Positions 54,727 through 64,000 of a DNA stretch of 64,000 bases are shown in pieces. Within the stretch, counting starts at the first letter, position 1. Each line of letters opens with the position of its first letter. The stretch is taken from assembly GCF_040358255.1 (NCBI RefSeq), contig NZ_CP132938.1:2852001-2916000 (forward strand), read 5' to 3'. Made by a program: the position numbers and the translations under genes. Origin of the DNA: Tunturibacter gelidoferens (lineage in GTDB: Bacteria > Acidobacteriota > Terriglobia > Terriglobales > Acidobacteriaceae). Under the pieces are notes generated by a model that was given only the letters and a program-made list of their open reading frames with translations, ran no database searches and had not been told where the DNA came from.

Positions 54727-55944
54727 TTAATCCAGAGATACCTTGGGTTCCACAGACATCCCGGGACGAAGCTTGTCCAGGTCCTTCTGGCCGCTGTTGA
54801 AGCGGATGCGAACAGGAAGGCGTTGGATCACCTTGACGTAGTTGCCTGTGGCGTTCTCCGGCGGCAACACGCTGGTGCGGGATCCGGTGACGGCGGGCAT
54901 GCTTTCGACGATGCCGTCAAAGTCCGCAATAAGAGCGTCCACGTGAATGCGTACGTGCTGGTTTGGGTGAATGCGAGCCAGCTGCGTTTCCTTGAAGTTG
55001 GCGGTGACCCAAAGGTCATTGGTTTGAACAATCATGAACAACTGCTGGCCCTTGGAGATGCGCGCGCCTACTTCGGCGCTGCGCTGGGTGATGACTCCGG
55101 AGACTGGCGCGATTAGCCGGCCGTAAGAAAGATTTAACCGGCTCTGTTCCAGGACAGCCTGAGCAGACTCGGCGTTGGCCTGCTGACTCTTAATGTTCGC
55201 CTCGCGAATGGCAACCTGCAAAGGAGCACTGTTCTCGGTCTGCTTCAGCTTGCTGCGCTGCTCGGTGAGCTGAGCCATGCGTTGTTCTACGGTCTTTTGC
55301 GCGGACGCTACGGCAGCCTGGTTCGAGACGACGGTTTGGGCTTGAGCGGTAGCGGTTGCCTTGTATTGGTCGTAATCTGCCCGCGAAACCTCTTGCTTGT
55401 CATACAGAGTCTGATGGCGCGTAAAGTCGGCCTGGTTGCGGTCGTTTACTGCCTGGGATTCCTTGAGTTTTGCCTCGGCACTGTCCAAGTCATGCTGCGC
55501 TGCGGCGAAAGTCGCTTCAGCACCGACCACCTCGGCCTGTTGCGATGTAAGATCGCCGGTGTTGCCGATACGTGTGATTTGAAGATTCGGATGAGCCGCG
55601 CCCAACTGTGCCATGGCTTGGTCATACTGCGCCTGAGCCTGATGAAGTGATATCTGATCGTCGCTGGGATCGAGCTCAACCAACAACTCTCCGGCTTGGA
55701 CAGTTTGGTTGTCATCGACTCGAACCGCCTTAATGGTGCCGTCGATGCGCGAGGCAACCGGGTTCAGATGACCGTCGACCTGGGCATCGTCCGTATTTTC
55801 AAAACCCGAAGAGTAGAGATACCAGCTGATACCTGCGGCAATCAGTACAATCAATACAATGCCGAGAACGACCCGACTAACACGCCGGGTCTTCTGGGGC
55901 GGCTCGACCGGTTCTACAGCTAGCGTCTCTGTTTCAGCACTCAT
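54727..55944 (-). CDS. HlyD/EmrA-family membrane fusion protein
   Basis: A 405-residue periplasmic adaptor: one N-terminal membrane helix (VVLGIVLIVLIAAGISWYLY), a barrel-sandwich start (VASRIDGTIKAVRVDDNQTV), a long coiled-coil hairpin (about 110-260) and the second half (LIAPVSGVITQRSAEVGARI). It links the EmrB-like exporter to the TolC-like channel. Start supported by the end-to-end join with the tolC-like gene upstream. Confidence 0.94.
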   Translation of the reverse strand: MSAETETLAVEPVEPPQKTRRVSRVVLGIVLIVLIAAGISWYLYSSGFENTDDAQVDGHLNPVASRIDGTIKAVRVDDNQTVQAGELLVELDPSDDQISLHQAQAQYDQAMAQLGAAHPNLQITRIGNTGDLTSQQAEVVGAEATFAAAQHDLDSAEAKLKESQAVNDRNQADFTRHQTLYDKQEVSRADYDQYKATATAQAQTVVSNQAAVASAQKTVEQRMAQLTEQRSKLKQTENSAPLQVAIREANIKSQQANAESAQAVLEQSRLNLSYGRLIAPVSGVITQRSAEVGARISKGQQLFMIVQTNDLWVTANFKETQLARIHPNQHVRIHVDALIADFDGIVESMPAVTGSRTSVLPPENATGNYVKVIQRLPVRIRFNSGQKDLDKLRPGMSVEPKVSLD

Positions 55945-57504
55945 TTAATTGCTTCCTTTGAACAATTCGAGGATGTCTTTTTCGGCTTCGCCCATGGCGT
56001 GCGCCAGGGTGACCTTGGCCAAATTCTGAGCGAGCAGGCTGCTGATGTAGTCATGATCTGCCGCGGCTAGCGCCTGCTGCGAGTTGACTACTTCGACGGA
56101 ATCGGCGACCCCTACAGCAAAGCGATCTTGGGATTGCTGCAAGGTCGCCAGCGCCAGCTTGCGATTGCTTTCCGCCGTGATGATCTGATCATTGGCCACA
56201 CTTAGATCGATATAAGCATTGCGCACATCCAGTTCCACATCACCGCGTTCGCTCGAAAGTTCCGCACGGCGCTGGGTGATCACGGCCTCCGCCTGGATGG
56301 TGTCGGCGTGAATGCGACCCCCGTTGAAAAGGGGGATATTCAGTGTCGCGGAACCTTGAAAGACGCCATTGCCCTGGTTGGGATTGATCCCCTCGATCCC
56401 AAAATAGCCGTTGACGGTAGCGGATGGCAGATACTCGGCTCCGGCAGCTTTACGGGCTTCTTCCGCTGCGTGGAGTTGAGCCGCGGCTGATTTTAGATCC
56501 TGACGCTGCTCCCAGGAGCGGCGCACCGCTGCTTCCACTGACGTTGTGTCGGAGGGCTGGGCTTGCAGCTTCTCGGTGATTTGCAGGTCTACGCTCAATG
56601 GCAATCCGATCAAGCGGACGAGCGTGTTTTTCTGCTTTCGCAGATCACCCAACTGCGAGCGCAGACGCTGTTGTTCGGTCTGTAGTTCAACGAGACTGCG
56701 ATTGGCGTCGATCGGGGCCTTGTCGCCTGCGTCAGCCTGCGCGCGTGCCTGTTTGTAACTGGTCTCGGCGTACTGGACCTCGGCGCGTTGCGCCTCGACC
56801 TCGGCGATAGTCGCCATCAGTTGCAGGTAGGTCCCGGTTACGGCGAGGACAACCTCTTCGCGTGCCTGAGTAGTGTTGAATTTCGCGGCATTCTCAGATT
56901 GGCGAGCTGATCTGAGGTTATGGATTGCGGTGAAGTCCAGCAGATCTTGCTGCAAAGTTCCGCGAGCGTCGTAGAAATGGAATGGGCCTACAACGGTGGG
57001 AAAGTTGAATCCTGAGACGCCGAAAGCACTGGCGCTGAATCCTTCCGCTGCAAGATTCACTTTTTCAGCGTTTTCCGATATGGAGGCACTAATTGTCGGC
57101 AGAAAGGAACTGCGAGCAGAGAGTCGTTGAGCGTATGACTGCTGCGACGCAGTGTCAGCGCCGATCTTTCCCAAATTGGTTCCAAGGCCGCGGCGCACCG
57201 CTTCCTGAATGGTCAATGTGATTGTGCCCTGCGGGTTGTCATTGCCAGGAATGCTTCCGCTATAAGGCGCCTGTACCTGCACTTGGGAATTGAGAGTGGT
57301 CACGCTCGATCCAGCCGTTGGCACAGCGGTCTGCTGCACCGTGCCCCCCCCGCTGGAACTCCGCCCTGAGAGTGGAAGCTGGACTGCGTGCGTTGACGAG
57401 CCCGAAGTTTGACTTCTCCCGTCTGCGGCGCCGATGAGCAAGAGGGCAAGGGCGCAAGAAGAGCGGATCCCAATGTTGCACGAACTTCTCGATGAAAAAA
57501 ACAT
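55945..57504 (-). CDS. TolC-family outer-membrane efflux channel
   Basis: A 519-residue outer-membrane protein. Signal peptide at residues 12-30 (RSSCALALLLIGAADGRSQ). After a Ser/Gln/Thr-rich linker come the two efflux repeats (LTIQEAVRRGLGTNLG, ARSSFLPTISASISE and AEYLPSATVNGYFGIEG). No lipobox, unlike the NodT-type channel of the RND pump at 40.6 kb. It is first in the operon with emrA- and emrB-like genes, and its start is 64 bases from the divergent TetR regulator. Confidence 0.92.
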   Translation of the reverse strand: MFFSSRSSCNIGIRSSCALALLLIGAADGRSQTSGSSTHAVQLPLSGRSSSGGGTVQQTAVPTAGSSVTTLNSQVQVQAPYSGSIPGNDNPQGTITLTIQEAVRRGLGTNLGKIGADTASQQSYAQRLSARSSFLPTISASISENAEKVNLAAEGFSASAFGVSGFNFPTVVGPFHFYDARGTLQQDLLDFTAIHNLRSARQSENAAKFNTTQAREEVVLAVTGTYLQLMATIAEVEAQRAEVQYAETSYKQARAQADAGDKAPIDANRSLVELQTEQQRLRSQLGDLRKQKNTLVRLIGLPLSVDLQITEKLQAQPSDTTSVEAAVRRSWEQRQDLKSAAAQLHAAEEARKAAGAEYLPSATVNGYFGIEGINPNQGNGVFQGSATLNIPLFNGGRIHADTIQAEAVITQRRAELSSERGDVELDVRNAYIDLSVANDQIITAESNRKLALATLQQSQDRFAVGVADSVEVVNSQQALAAADHDYISSLLAQNLAKVTLAHAMGEAEKDILELFKGSN

Positions 57505-57568
57505 ACACGTCTGTTTTTATCATAACCATGGTTCGAAAGAATTGTCACGAAATCAGCTAAAATTGTTT
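57505..57568. promoter_or_regulatory. 64-bp intergenic operator between tolC-like and tetR genes
   Basis: The gap between two divergent start codons, where TetR autoregulators usually bind. It contains the palindrome AACCATGGTT (57524-57533) and is AT-rich around it. That the regulator binds here is inferred from layout. Confidence 0.5.
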
Positions 57569-58204
57569 ATGCCTCGAACACCCACAGAAAAGGCTCAGGC
57601 GAAAAAAGAGCCTCAGGCACGACGCATTGCGACCAATACCAGAATCCTTGACGCAGCCCTGGCGGTTTTTACGGAACTGGGTTTCGAACACAGCCAACTC
57701 GAGCAGGTGGCGGCGCGAGCCGGCTGCTCTCGCGGGGCGATCTATGCACAATACGCGAGCAAAGAGGAAGTTTTCCTCGCACTCATGAAACAGCACGTTC
57801 AGAGGCGATTTGAAGCCATGTACCTGGGAGTGAAAGCAGAACCTGAGATGGGCAAGCGTCTTGGAATCATGCGGCAATGGTTCATCGACCAGGTTGTCGA
57901 TCCATCATTGGGGGCGCTCACGCTGGAATTCAAGCTCTATGCGGTACGGCGTCCGGAGTCAAAGGAAAGGCTCCTAAAGCTTCACGATGAGTTATTCGGT
58001 GATTTTGCCAAAGACCTCCCCTCTTTGCTCTTTGGCAACCGGTCATCGAGAAGAGCGAGAGAAACCCTAGATCGGCGGTTGGCAGCTCTTGGCGGCGCAC
58101 TAAGCGGCATGAGGCTCGAAAGCGACTTTCGGCCATCTCTGCTTCCGGCAAAACATCTGCAAACGTTGGTCGGGGAGCTCTTTGATACTCTTGTGCGCAG
58201 GTAA
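57569..58204 (+). CDS. TetR-family regulator of the EmrAB-like pump
   Basis: About 211 residues from MPRTPTEKAQAKKEPQ (a longer frame to 57434 would run into the tolC-like gene). AcrR-type helix-turn-helix: FTELGFEHSQLEQVAARAG and SRGAIYAQYASKEEVFLAL. The C-terminal helices form the ligand domain. It is divergent from the efflux operon and likely represses it and itself, a typical pump/TetR pair. Confidence 0.93.
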   Translation: MPRTPTEKAQAKKEPQARRIATNTRILDAALAVFTELGFEHSQLEQVAARAGCSRGAIYAQYASKEEVFLALMKQHVQRRFEAMYLGVKAEPEMGKRLGIMRQWFIDQVVDPSLGALTLEFKLYAVRRPESKERLLKLHDELFGDFAKDLPSLLFGNRSSRRARETLDRRLAALGGALSGMRLESDFRPSLLPAKHLQTLVGELFDTLVRR

Positions 58205-58439
58205 ATCGACGGTGGCTCTGCGCGGCCTCGTTTCCTCAGGCCCGCATTATTTTTATAGTTGCTATCCATTGACCCCGCGTATATCTCGGCGCTCCCATTC
58301 CATGCATTACATGGAAGTCGCTCCAAAGTTCACCGAACGCAATGAGTAACGTTACCGAAAATAAGGAAAATACTTGGAGTCGACAATGGAATATAAAGCG
58401 AGATGCTCAATGGCTTCGTGCATAGTCATGAGGGTGCAC

Positions 58440-59042
58440 TCATCGGCGAGGTGCTTTTCGTGGTATGAGGACTTTGTGCTCCGCGAACATTCTCAGCACC
58501 TGCTCTGCAATTGCAACGGCTGAGGATCTGCCAGCGCTTGCTTTCCATAGGTCCGCTACCGTGTAGGTGATAGTGAGAAAGAGCAGGCGCACCGAGAGCA
58601 CAACCTGTAGATCATCCTCAGGCAGATGGAGTTTCTCCGCCAAACGTGCGTTCAAATCCCGCTCCGATTGGGAAATAAGATCCCACACTCTTGCACGTGG
58701 CATTATGTTTTGATCGATGAGCGAGCGAACCCGCAGTATTTCCTCCGCATTCGTATCTTGCCATTTGGCCCATTCCAAGATTGCTTTGGCGAGTGCCTCC
58801 TCCACCGGGAGGTTCACCGCATGCAGGGAAAAGGATGCGATGAGGTCGTAACCGACCAACGGGTCAAGAAGGATCAGATCCTTAGTAAGAAAGTAGCGGT
58901 ATAGGGTGGAAGGACTGACTTCGGCGGCTTCCGCGATCGCTTCCATGGTGGTCTGCTCGTAGCCATTGCGTCCGAATAGTTGCAATGCCTCGCTAAGAAT
59001 CCGCTTTCGAGTTTTCTTCGCCTTTGTCTCTCGTAAACCCAT
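58440..59042 (-). CDS. TetR-family transcriptional regulator
   Basis: About 200 residues from MGLRETKAKKTRKR. Helix-turn-helix: LFGRNGYEQTTMEAIAEAAE and VSPSTLYRYFLTKDLILLD. A longer start to 59111 exists. The C-terminal part is the usual variable ligand domain. It converges with the pump regulator and lies 240 bases before the GH5-like gene, which it may regulate; nothing in the sequence proves this. The gap 58205-58439 holds a 7-bp inverted repeat (58298-58316) and nothing else. Confidence 0.9.
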   Translation of the reverse strand: MGLRETKAKKTRKRILSEALQLFGRNGYEQTTMEAIAEAAEVSPSTLYRYFLTKDLILLDPLVGYDLIASFSLHAVNLPVEEALAKAILEWAKWQDTNAEEILRVRSLIDQNIMPRARVWDLISQSERDLNARLAEKLHLPEDDLQVVLSVRLLFLTITYTVADLWKASAGRSSAVAIAEQVLRMFAEHKVLIPRKAPRR

Positions 59043-59282
59043 GCCAAACATCCCCTTGCGCCGCAGTATCTTACTGCCTACATGCTCTTGCATCGCGGTA
59101 TTGATTGTCAAATGGAATTTACATTTAAAAGATAGTCATTGACAAATGAATGTAACTACCATTATTGTTCGGACCGCTGATCAATCCCCTCCTTTTAGTC
59201 CCTGAAAGGAATAGCTAGAAGCGTATGCAAGATTCTTGCAGTTCAGGGCGTGGATGACGGATGTGGTTGGAGGAGGATGAAG

Positions 59283-60812
59283 ATGGGGAAAACTCACTTA
59301 CTTAGGGGCACGTTCACTTCTGTGACCCTTTTGGCTATGGCCGTGATGTTATTGTGTGCTCGGAGTTCGGCGCAAACCGAGCACAACGATGAATTTGTCC
59401 AGCGCGACGGAACCCGCCTGACCCTTGGCGGCGAAACCTTCCGCTACAGCGGCCCCAATATTGAATGGCTCGGCCTGGAAGCCTACGGCCCGATCGATCC
59501 CACGGGGCCCCGCTATCCCAGCCATTTTGAAGTCGATGATGCTCTTGACACCGCCAAAATGATGGGGGCCCGCGTCATCCGTTCGCAAACTATGGGCGAC
59601 AGCATCGGTTGCGATCTCTGCATCGAACCGAAGCTTGGCCAGTTCAATCAGGAGGCTTTCAGGCACCTTGACTACGTCCTTAAGGCCGCCCATGACCGTG
59701 GCCTGCGCCTGATTGTCACCCTTGTCGGCGACTGTGCCAACTGCAAGCAAAGCGGCGCCGGTGAGTACTTCAAAGATCGCGGCGCTGCCGGCAGCAAGGA
59801 CTTCTTCACCGATCCCGTCATCAGCGCCCGTTTTGAAAAACATATCGAGGCGCTCCTGAATCACAAGAACTCCCTCACCGGCGTCTACTACAAGGACGAT
59901 CCCACCATTCTCGCCTGGCAGAACTGCAACGGTTGCGGCATCGTGGCGTCCCTAACCGACGGCGGGCCCAACGCGGCCTCCATCGTCAAGTGGGTCGACA
60001 CCATCGGCGCCTTCATCAAGTCCATCGATAAGAAGCACCTCTACGAGGACAACAGCTATATCCTCGCCCTCGACAAGGCCGGCGCATTTCTCGACAGCAA
60101 GACTCCCGACATCATCACCTCTGAATACTATCCCCACTGGGAGGCCGTCTTCAGCATGGGTGGTCCAGGGACCACGGCTGAGAGCTTCCCGAAGCAAGCG
60201 GCCCTGGTCACCGGCCACGGGAAAGTCTATGTTGTGACTGAATTCGGTTGGGACGTTACCGACTGGGCCACGCAGGCCGATCTGGAGAAGGTCCTTACTG
60301 CCATGAAGGACGACCCCAAAATCTCTGGTGATCTCTTCTGGGCGCTGCAGGCCCACAACGACAACTTTGGCTGGCAGCCCATCCCCGCCAACGTTCCCGA
60401 CGAGACGTACGCCAAGAGGGGCGAAACCGGCCAGTGGTGGGCTCTCTACTACGGCGGCATCAACACCGTCATCATGACCAAAGAGGATATGGCCGCCCGA
60501 GCCGAGCTCTTGCGTGCACACGCATTCGAGATCGCGGGCGTTCCCGTGCCTCCGCACGCGATTCCGCCTGCTCCCATGGTCACCTTCGAGGGCGGCGGCC
60601 TGGTCGCCTGGCGCGGTTCCGCAGGCGCGGTCAAGTATTCCATCGAGCGCAAGGACAAGGACACCTGGACGGTCATCTGCGACAAGTGCGCCACGGACGC
60701 AGATACGCCTTGGATCGACCCCAAGCCGTCTCTGAGCATCTTCGGCGCTAAGTATCGCGTTACCGCCTATAACGCAGACGGCAGAGCAAGCGAACCTTCG
60801 GCAGATCGTTAG
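59283..60812 (+). CDS. secreted GH5-like (mannanase-like) protein without the usual acid/base glutamate
   Basis: About 509 residues from MGKTHLLRGTFTS; ggagga lies 8 bases ahead. Signal peptide about 10-30 (VTLLAMAVMLLCARSSAQ). The barrel (about 40-370) follows the GH5 mannanase pattern: GARVIRSQ, NQEAFRHLDYVLKAAHDRGLRLIVTL in blocks, YKDDPTILAW. Where GH5 has Asn-Glu after that tryptophan, this protein reads Asn216-Gly217 (WQNCNGCG), so the acid/base residue is missing. The nucleophile-like Glu320 remains (VVTEFGWD). A fibronectin-III-like domain closes it (about 420-509). Possibly a binding protein or an enzyme with a shifted catalyst. Confidence 0.82.
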   Translation: MGKTHLLRGTFTSVTLLAMAVMLLCARSSAQTEHNDEFVQRDGTRLTLGGETFRYSGPNIEWLGLEAYGPIDPTGPRYPSHFEVDDALDTAKMMGARVIRSQTMGDSIGCDLCIEPKLGQFNQEAFRHLDYVLKAAHDRGLRLIVTLVGDCANCKQSGAGEYFKDRGAAGSKDFFTDPVISARFEKHIEALLNHKNSLTGVYYKDDPTILAWQNCNGCGIVASLTDGGPNAASIVKWVDTIGAFIKSIDKKHLYEDNSYILALDKAGAFLDSKTPDIITSEYYPHWEAVFSMGGPGTTAESFPKQAALVTGHGKVYVVTEFGWDVTDWATQADLEKVLTAMKDDPKISGDLFWALQAHNDNFGWQPIPANVPDETYAKRGETGQWWALYYGGINTVIMTKEDMAARAELLRAHAFEIAGVPVPPHAIPPAPMVTFEGGGLVAWRGSAGAVKYSIERKDKDTWTVICDKCATDADTPWIDPKPSLSIFGAKYRVTAYNADGRASEPSADR

Positions 60813-60970
60813 CTCAAAGACGCGCACAGATGCGAATGGTCCGCACGGGAACATAGCCGTAGAAACGACAAAGCGGCAAGCGTTCGTCCGTTTTTCTATC
60901 CCGCTCAAACTTCCGGATTTCAAAAGGGAACAGCGGAACAAAGAAAGAACGAATGATTAGGAGGACGACA

Positions 60971-63900
60971 ATGATGCAACAAAGAATGTTCAGCCAGCGC
61001 AGGCTGCGCCTGATGATTTTCGCATACGGGCTGGTGGCTCTCTCTTCGCTCTTCTTCACCAGGTTTGCCCAGGCTCAACTCTCCACTGGGGACGTTATTG
61101 GTACTGTCACCGATACGACCGGCGCTGTGATCCCTGGCGCCAAAGTGACGCTCACCAACGCTGGAACTAAGGTTGCTGGTATCGCAACGACCAACGATAC
61201 CGGGGATTACACGTTCAATCTGCTCAATCCGGGCCAATACACGGTGACCATCGAGGCCAACGGTTTCAAGAAGCTGGTTATCCCTGGCTTTGCTCTGGCC
61301 GCCGGCGACCGTCTGCGCGAAAACGAGAAGATGGAGCCCGGCAACGTGGAAGAGACGGTGGAGGTTACCTCTGCGGCACCGCTTCTACAGACCGACAGCT
61401 CTACCGTGCAGAGTACCGTTACCGAGAAGTCGGTGCAGGACCTACCCCTGAACGGGCGCAATTTCATCAACCTGGTGCAGGTGCAGGCTGGCGTGAACCA
61501 GGGCCAGAGCTCTTCCATCTCTTCAGGCCAGCGCCCCGACAACCGCGCCGCGACTTCGACGGTTGTGGCCAATGGCCAATCGGATAGCTTCAACAACGAG
61601 ATGATTGACGGCATGGACAACAACGAGCGCGAACAGGGATTCATTGGTGTTTCTCCCTCGATTGACGCCATCGCCGAAGTACAGGTGCAGACCAACAACT
61701 TCAGCGCCGAAGTGGGCCGCGCCGCCGGCGCGGTGGTCAACATCATTACGAAGTCGGGAACCAACACCTTCCACGGATCGGCCTTCGAGTATTTCCGCAA
61801 CGACATCTTTAACGCGCGCGATTGGTTTGCGAAGGCCGGAACGACTCCCAAGCCCGAATACCGCCAGAATCAGTTTGGCGGTAGCGTCGGCGGCCCCATC
61901 GTGAAAAACAAGACGTTCTTTTTCGCCGATGTCCAGGACAATCGCGTGATTCAGGGGCTCTCCTCGGGTTTGCTCACTGTCCCGAGTGTCCGGGAGAACC
62001 CAGGCTGCCCTGGCAATACCACCGGCAACTACGACTTCAGCGATAACGGCGGCACCGTAGTACCCTCCGCCTTTGCCGACCCGGTTGGCAAGGCGTACTT
62101 CTCGATGTTCCCATGCCCGAACGTCTCCTCGACCGCGACTTCCAACAATTATTCGAACGTAGTCAAGCAGCCGCAGACGACACTCTCTGCCGACGGGCGA
62201 ATCGATCAGCACTTTTCGAACGGCGACACGCTCTTCGGCCGCTACTCCTACAATAGCGTAAACGCTAGCGTTCCGGGCTATTTCCCAGCGGTAAATGTCG
62301 CCGGTGTCAGTGTTCAGCCCAGCGGCAATGTAAATGGTTTTCCAGGCGACTCGACGACCAAGGCTCATGGGGTTGCGTTTGTCTACGATCACCCGTTTAC
62401 GCCAAACCTATTGATGGAGCTCAAGACGGGCTATACGCGCATCGCTATCTTCTCGAAGAACCTCAACTACGGCGAGAATGTCTCTTCCGCGATCGGGCTT
62501 GAGAACGCCAACACGCCGGCGGCGCCGAATACTACGGGACTGGCACCAACCGACTTTCTCACGGGCGGGTATGCAAATCTGGGCGATTCGATCTTCTCTC
62601 CCATCGTCGACACCAACAATACGTTTATCTACAACGGGTCGTTGATCTATACGCACGGCGTGCACAACATCAAAGGCGGCGTCCAAATTACCCGTCGGCA
62701 ACTCAATTACTCCCAAAGCCAATTCCCACTGGGCTGGATCTACTACGCGGGCCTGACGGGAAATTCGGCGGAAGACATGTTGACCGGCTTGCCGCTCGGC
62801 TATATCCGCGGCAATCAGCTCATCCAGCCTGGATACAGAGGATGGGAAGAGGGCTACTATGTGGCGGATGACTGGCGTGTCAACAGCAAGTTGACCCTGA
62901 ACCTCGGTCTCCGCTATGACATATACACGCCCATCACTGAGGCGCACAACCGGTACGCGAACTTCGACTACTCGACCCTTACCTTGATACAAGGAACAAC
63001 GGACCCGCACATCGGCATCAAGACCAACTACACGAACTTCGCGCCGCGCGTTGGATTCTCGGCCTCCGTCCGTCCCGGGACTGTGGTGCGCGGTGGCTAT
63101 GGAATCAGTTATTACCCCCTCGATTTTGGGACTGCTCTTCAAGCCGCCAATCCACCCTTCAACTACGCAAACACCTGCATCCCCTGCTTCGGCTGGTGGC
63201 CGAATTTGCCTGTGCCGACGCCATCGTCTACGACGAATCTCTCCGGATCGCTCACTAGTTTGTCCCGCAACTTCAACACCGCTTACGTGCAGCAATTCAA
63301 CCTGATGTTGCAGCAGCAGATTGGCGCGAATGTCTTCACCCTCGGAGGCATTGGCGAACTGGGTCGGCACGTCAATTACGACACCACAATCAACCTTCCC
63401 AACCCAAACGGGCCGTACGCCAACGACGCGACCAGGGGGCCGCAGGCGCCTCCGTCGCTCTTAACCGCTACTTCGCTGCCGAACGTAAGCACGATCGCGC
63501 ATTACGGAGGTGAGGGCACCAGCAGCTACTACGCCCTGCAGGCGATCTTTGCCCGTCGGTTCACCAAAGGTCTCGAGTTCAATGCCAACTACACCTGGGC
63601 GCACGATCTGACCGATGGAGCCGTGGGTAGCGGCTCTTCGACGAATGGCGCAGGCCTGATTCCAACGAACCCGCATTACGACTACGGCAATGCAGGCATC
63701 GACATCCGGCAACGTTTTGCCACCACGTGGAGCTATGCGCTGCCGTTCGGCAATAAAATGAGTGGAGCTATGGCGCTCCTCGCCAAGGGCTGGACCAGCA
63801 ACCTGATCCTCTTCTGGCAGACGGGGCAGGCATTTCAGGTGCTTAATGGCTGGACCAATGCGAACGGCTCCGCGCAGATCAATCTGCCCACCATCACCAT

Positions 63901-64000
63901 CGACCGGCCCAGCATAATCGCAGGCCAGTCCTACAAGGCTACCAATGCAAGCCTTACGAACTGGCTGAACCCGAATGCTTTTACGGCACAGCCTGCCGGG
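60971..64000 (+). CDS. Oar-like TonB-dependent receptor (runs off window)
   Basis: The first 1010 residues of an open frame that continues past 64000. Signal peptide (residues about 14-36, MIFAYGLVALSSLFFTRFAQ). CarboxypepD_reg-like domain (about 40-115: GTVTDTTGAVIPGAKVTLTN, GDYTFNLLNPGQYTV). Plug: VQDLPLNGRNFINLVQ, VVNIITKSGTNTFHGSAFEY. Then beta-barrel strands. This domain order is the hallmark of acidobacterial Oar-like receptors, which take up or bind large substrates at the outer membrane. taggaggac precedes the ATG. Placed 158 bases after the GH5-like protein, so a shared carbohydrate role is plausible. Confidence 0.94.
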   Translation, partial: MMQQRMFSQRRLRLMIFAYGLVALSSLFFTRFAQAQLSTGDVIGTVTDTTGAVIPGAKVTLTNAGTKVAGIATTNDTGDYTFNLLNPGQYTVTIEANGFKKLVIPGFALAAGDRLRENEKMEPGNVEETVEVTSAAPLLQTDSSTVQSTVTEKSVQDLPLNGRNFINLVQVQAGVNQGQSSSISSGQRPDNRAATSTVVANGQSDSFNNEMIDGMDNNEREQGFIGVSPSIDAIAEVQVQTNNFSAEVGRAAGAVVNIITKSGTNTFHGSAFEYFRNDIFNARDWFAKAGTTPKPEYRQNQFGGSVGGPIVKNKTFFFADVQDNRVIQGLSSGLLTVPSVRENPGCPGNTTGNYDFSDNGGTVVPSAFADPVGKAYFSMFPCPNVSSTATSNNYSNVVKQPQTTLSADGRIDQHFSNGDTLFGRYSYNSVNASVPGYFPAVNVAGVSVQPSGNVNGFPGDSTTKAHGVAFVYDHPFTPNLLMELKTGYTRIAIFSKNLNYGENVSSAIGLENANTPAAPNTTGLAPTDFLTGGYANLGDSIFSPIVDTNNTFIYNGSLIYTHGVHNIKGGVQITRRQLNYSQSQFPLGWIYYAGLTGNSAEDMLTGLPLGYIRGNQLIQPGYRGWEEGYYVADDWRVNSKLTLNLGLRYDIYTPITEAHNRYANFDYSTLTLIQGTTDPHIGIKTNYTNFAPRVGFSASVRPGTVVRGGYGISYYPLDFGTALQAANPPFNYANTCIPCFGWWPNLPVPTPSSTTNLSGSLTSLSRNFNTAYVQQFNLMLQQQIGANVFTLGGIGELGRHVNYDTTINLPNPNGPYANDATRGPQAPPSLLTATSLPNVSTIAHYGGEGTSSYYALQAIFARRFTKGLEFNANYTWAHDLTDGAVGSGSSTNGAGLIPTNPHYDYGNAGIDIRQRFATTWSYALPFGNKMSGAMALLAKGWTSNLILFWQTGQAFQVLNGWTNANGSAQINLPTITIDRPSIIAGQSYKATNASLTNWLNPNAFTAQPAG

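Noticed and set aside
61523..63370. two long minus-strand frames (61523-62392 and 62408-63370) opposite the TonB receptor
   Set aside because: Mirror frames of a receptor with clear plug and barrel motifs; no ribosome-binding sites.

Overview
The window reads as chromosomal DNA of an acidobacterium of the Terriglobia type (Granulicella, Edaphobacter, Terriglobus and relatives). The grounds are an Oar-like TonB-dependent receptor with an N-terminal carboxypeptidase-regulatory-like domain, a GloVer-repeat secreted protein, GC-rich codon use in the flanks and double-hairpin REP-like elements. This is inference from gene content; no 16S rRNA is present.

Layout. (1) 1-18.5 kb is ordinary backbone: thioredoxin, a CNNM/CorC-type membrane protein, two peptide-type ABC permeases on opposite strands 5.8 kb apart, an exported aldo/keto reductase, a GloVer-repeat protein bracketed by a 28-bp duplication, amidohydrolase, phosphoesterase, STAS protein, MscS channel, a plant-like GDP-mannose 3,5-epimerase, TetR, DinB, WecG-type glycosyltransferase and a CAP protein. 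(2) At 18.70 kb a tRNA-Asn(GUU) is the edge of a mobile region. A large serine recombinase reads back into the tRNA and takes its stop codon from the T-stem. From there to about 30.7 kb lie unknown genes, a gene cut by an IS6 element, an IS110 tail, an intact IS110, a frameshifted tyrosine-recombinase relic and a double-frameshifted IS6. The right edge of the element is not visible.

(3) 26.7-36.0 kb is a signalling block: a solute-binding protein beside a membrane histidine kinase, then, on the other strand, an MHYT-PAS histidine kinase, a FixJ-like regulator, a receiver-only protein and a sigma-54 activator without a receiver. The two kinases share near-copied catalytic modules. An ECF sigma factor then precedes a complete RND efflux operon (permease, adaptor, outer-membrane lipoprotein), which is followed within 25 bp by an IS3-family element. 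(4) 43.7-52.9 kb is a formate-respiration module: DUF7009 protein plus FdhD (minus strand), then cytochrome bd subunits I and II, an iron-sulfur-rich formate dehydrogenase with cysteine at the metal-ligand position, a DUF1641 protein and MoaA (plus strand). No NuoE/NuoF-type diaphorase subunit is present, so the path from formate to quinol is open. (5) 53-58 kb is an EmrB/EmrA/TolC-type efflux operon with a divergent TetR regulator, followed by a second TetR gene. (6) 59-64 kb holds a secreted GH5-like protein lacking the usual acid/base glutamate, then an Oar-like receptor running off the window.

The best candidates for something not well described are the recombinase/tRNA fusion, the split NtrC-like four-gene cascade with its duplicated kinase module, and the FDH-DUF1641-DUF7009-bd oxidase neighbourhood.
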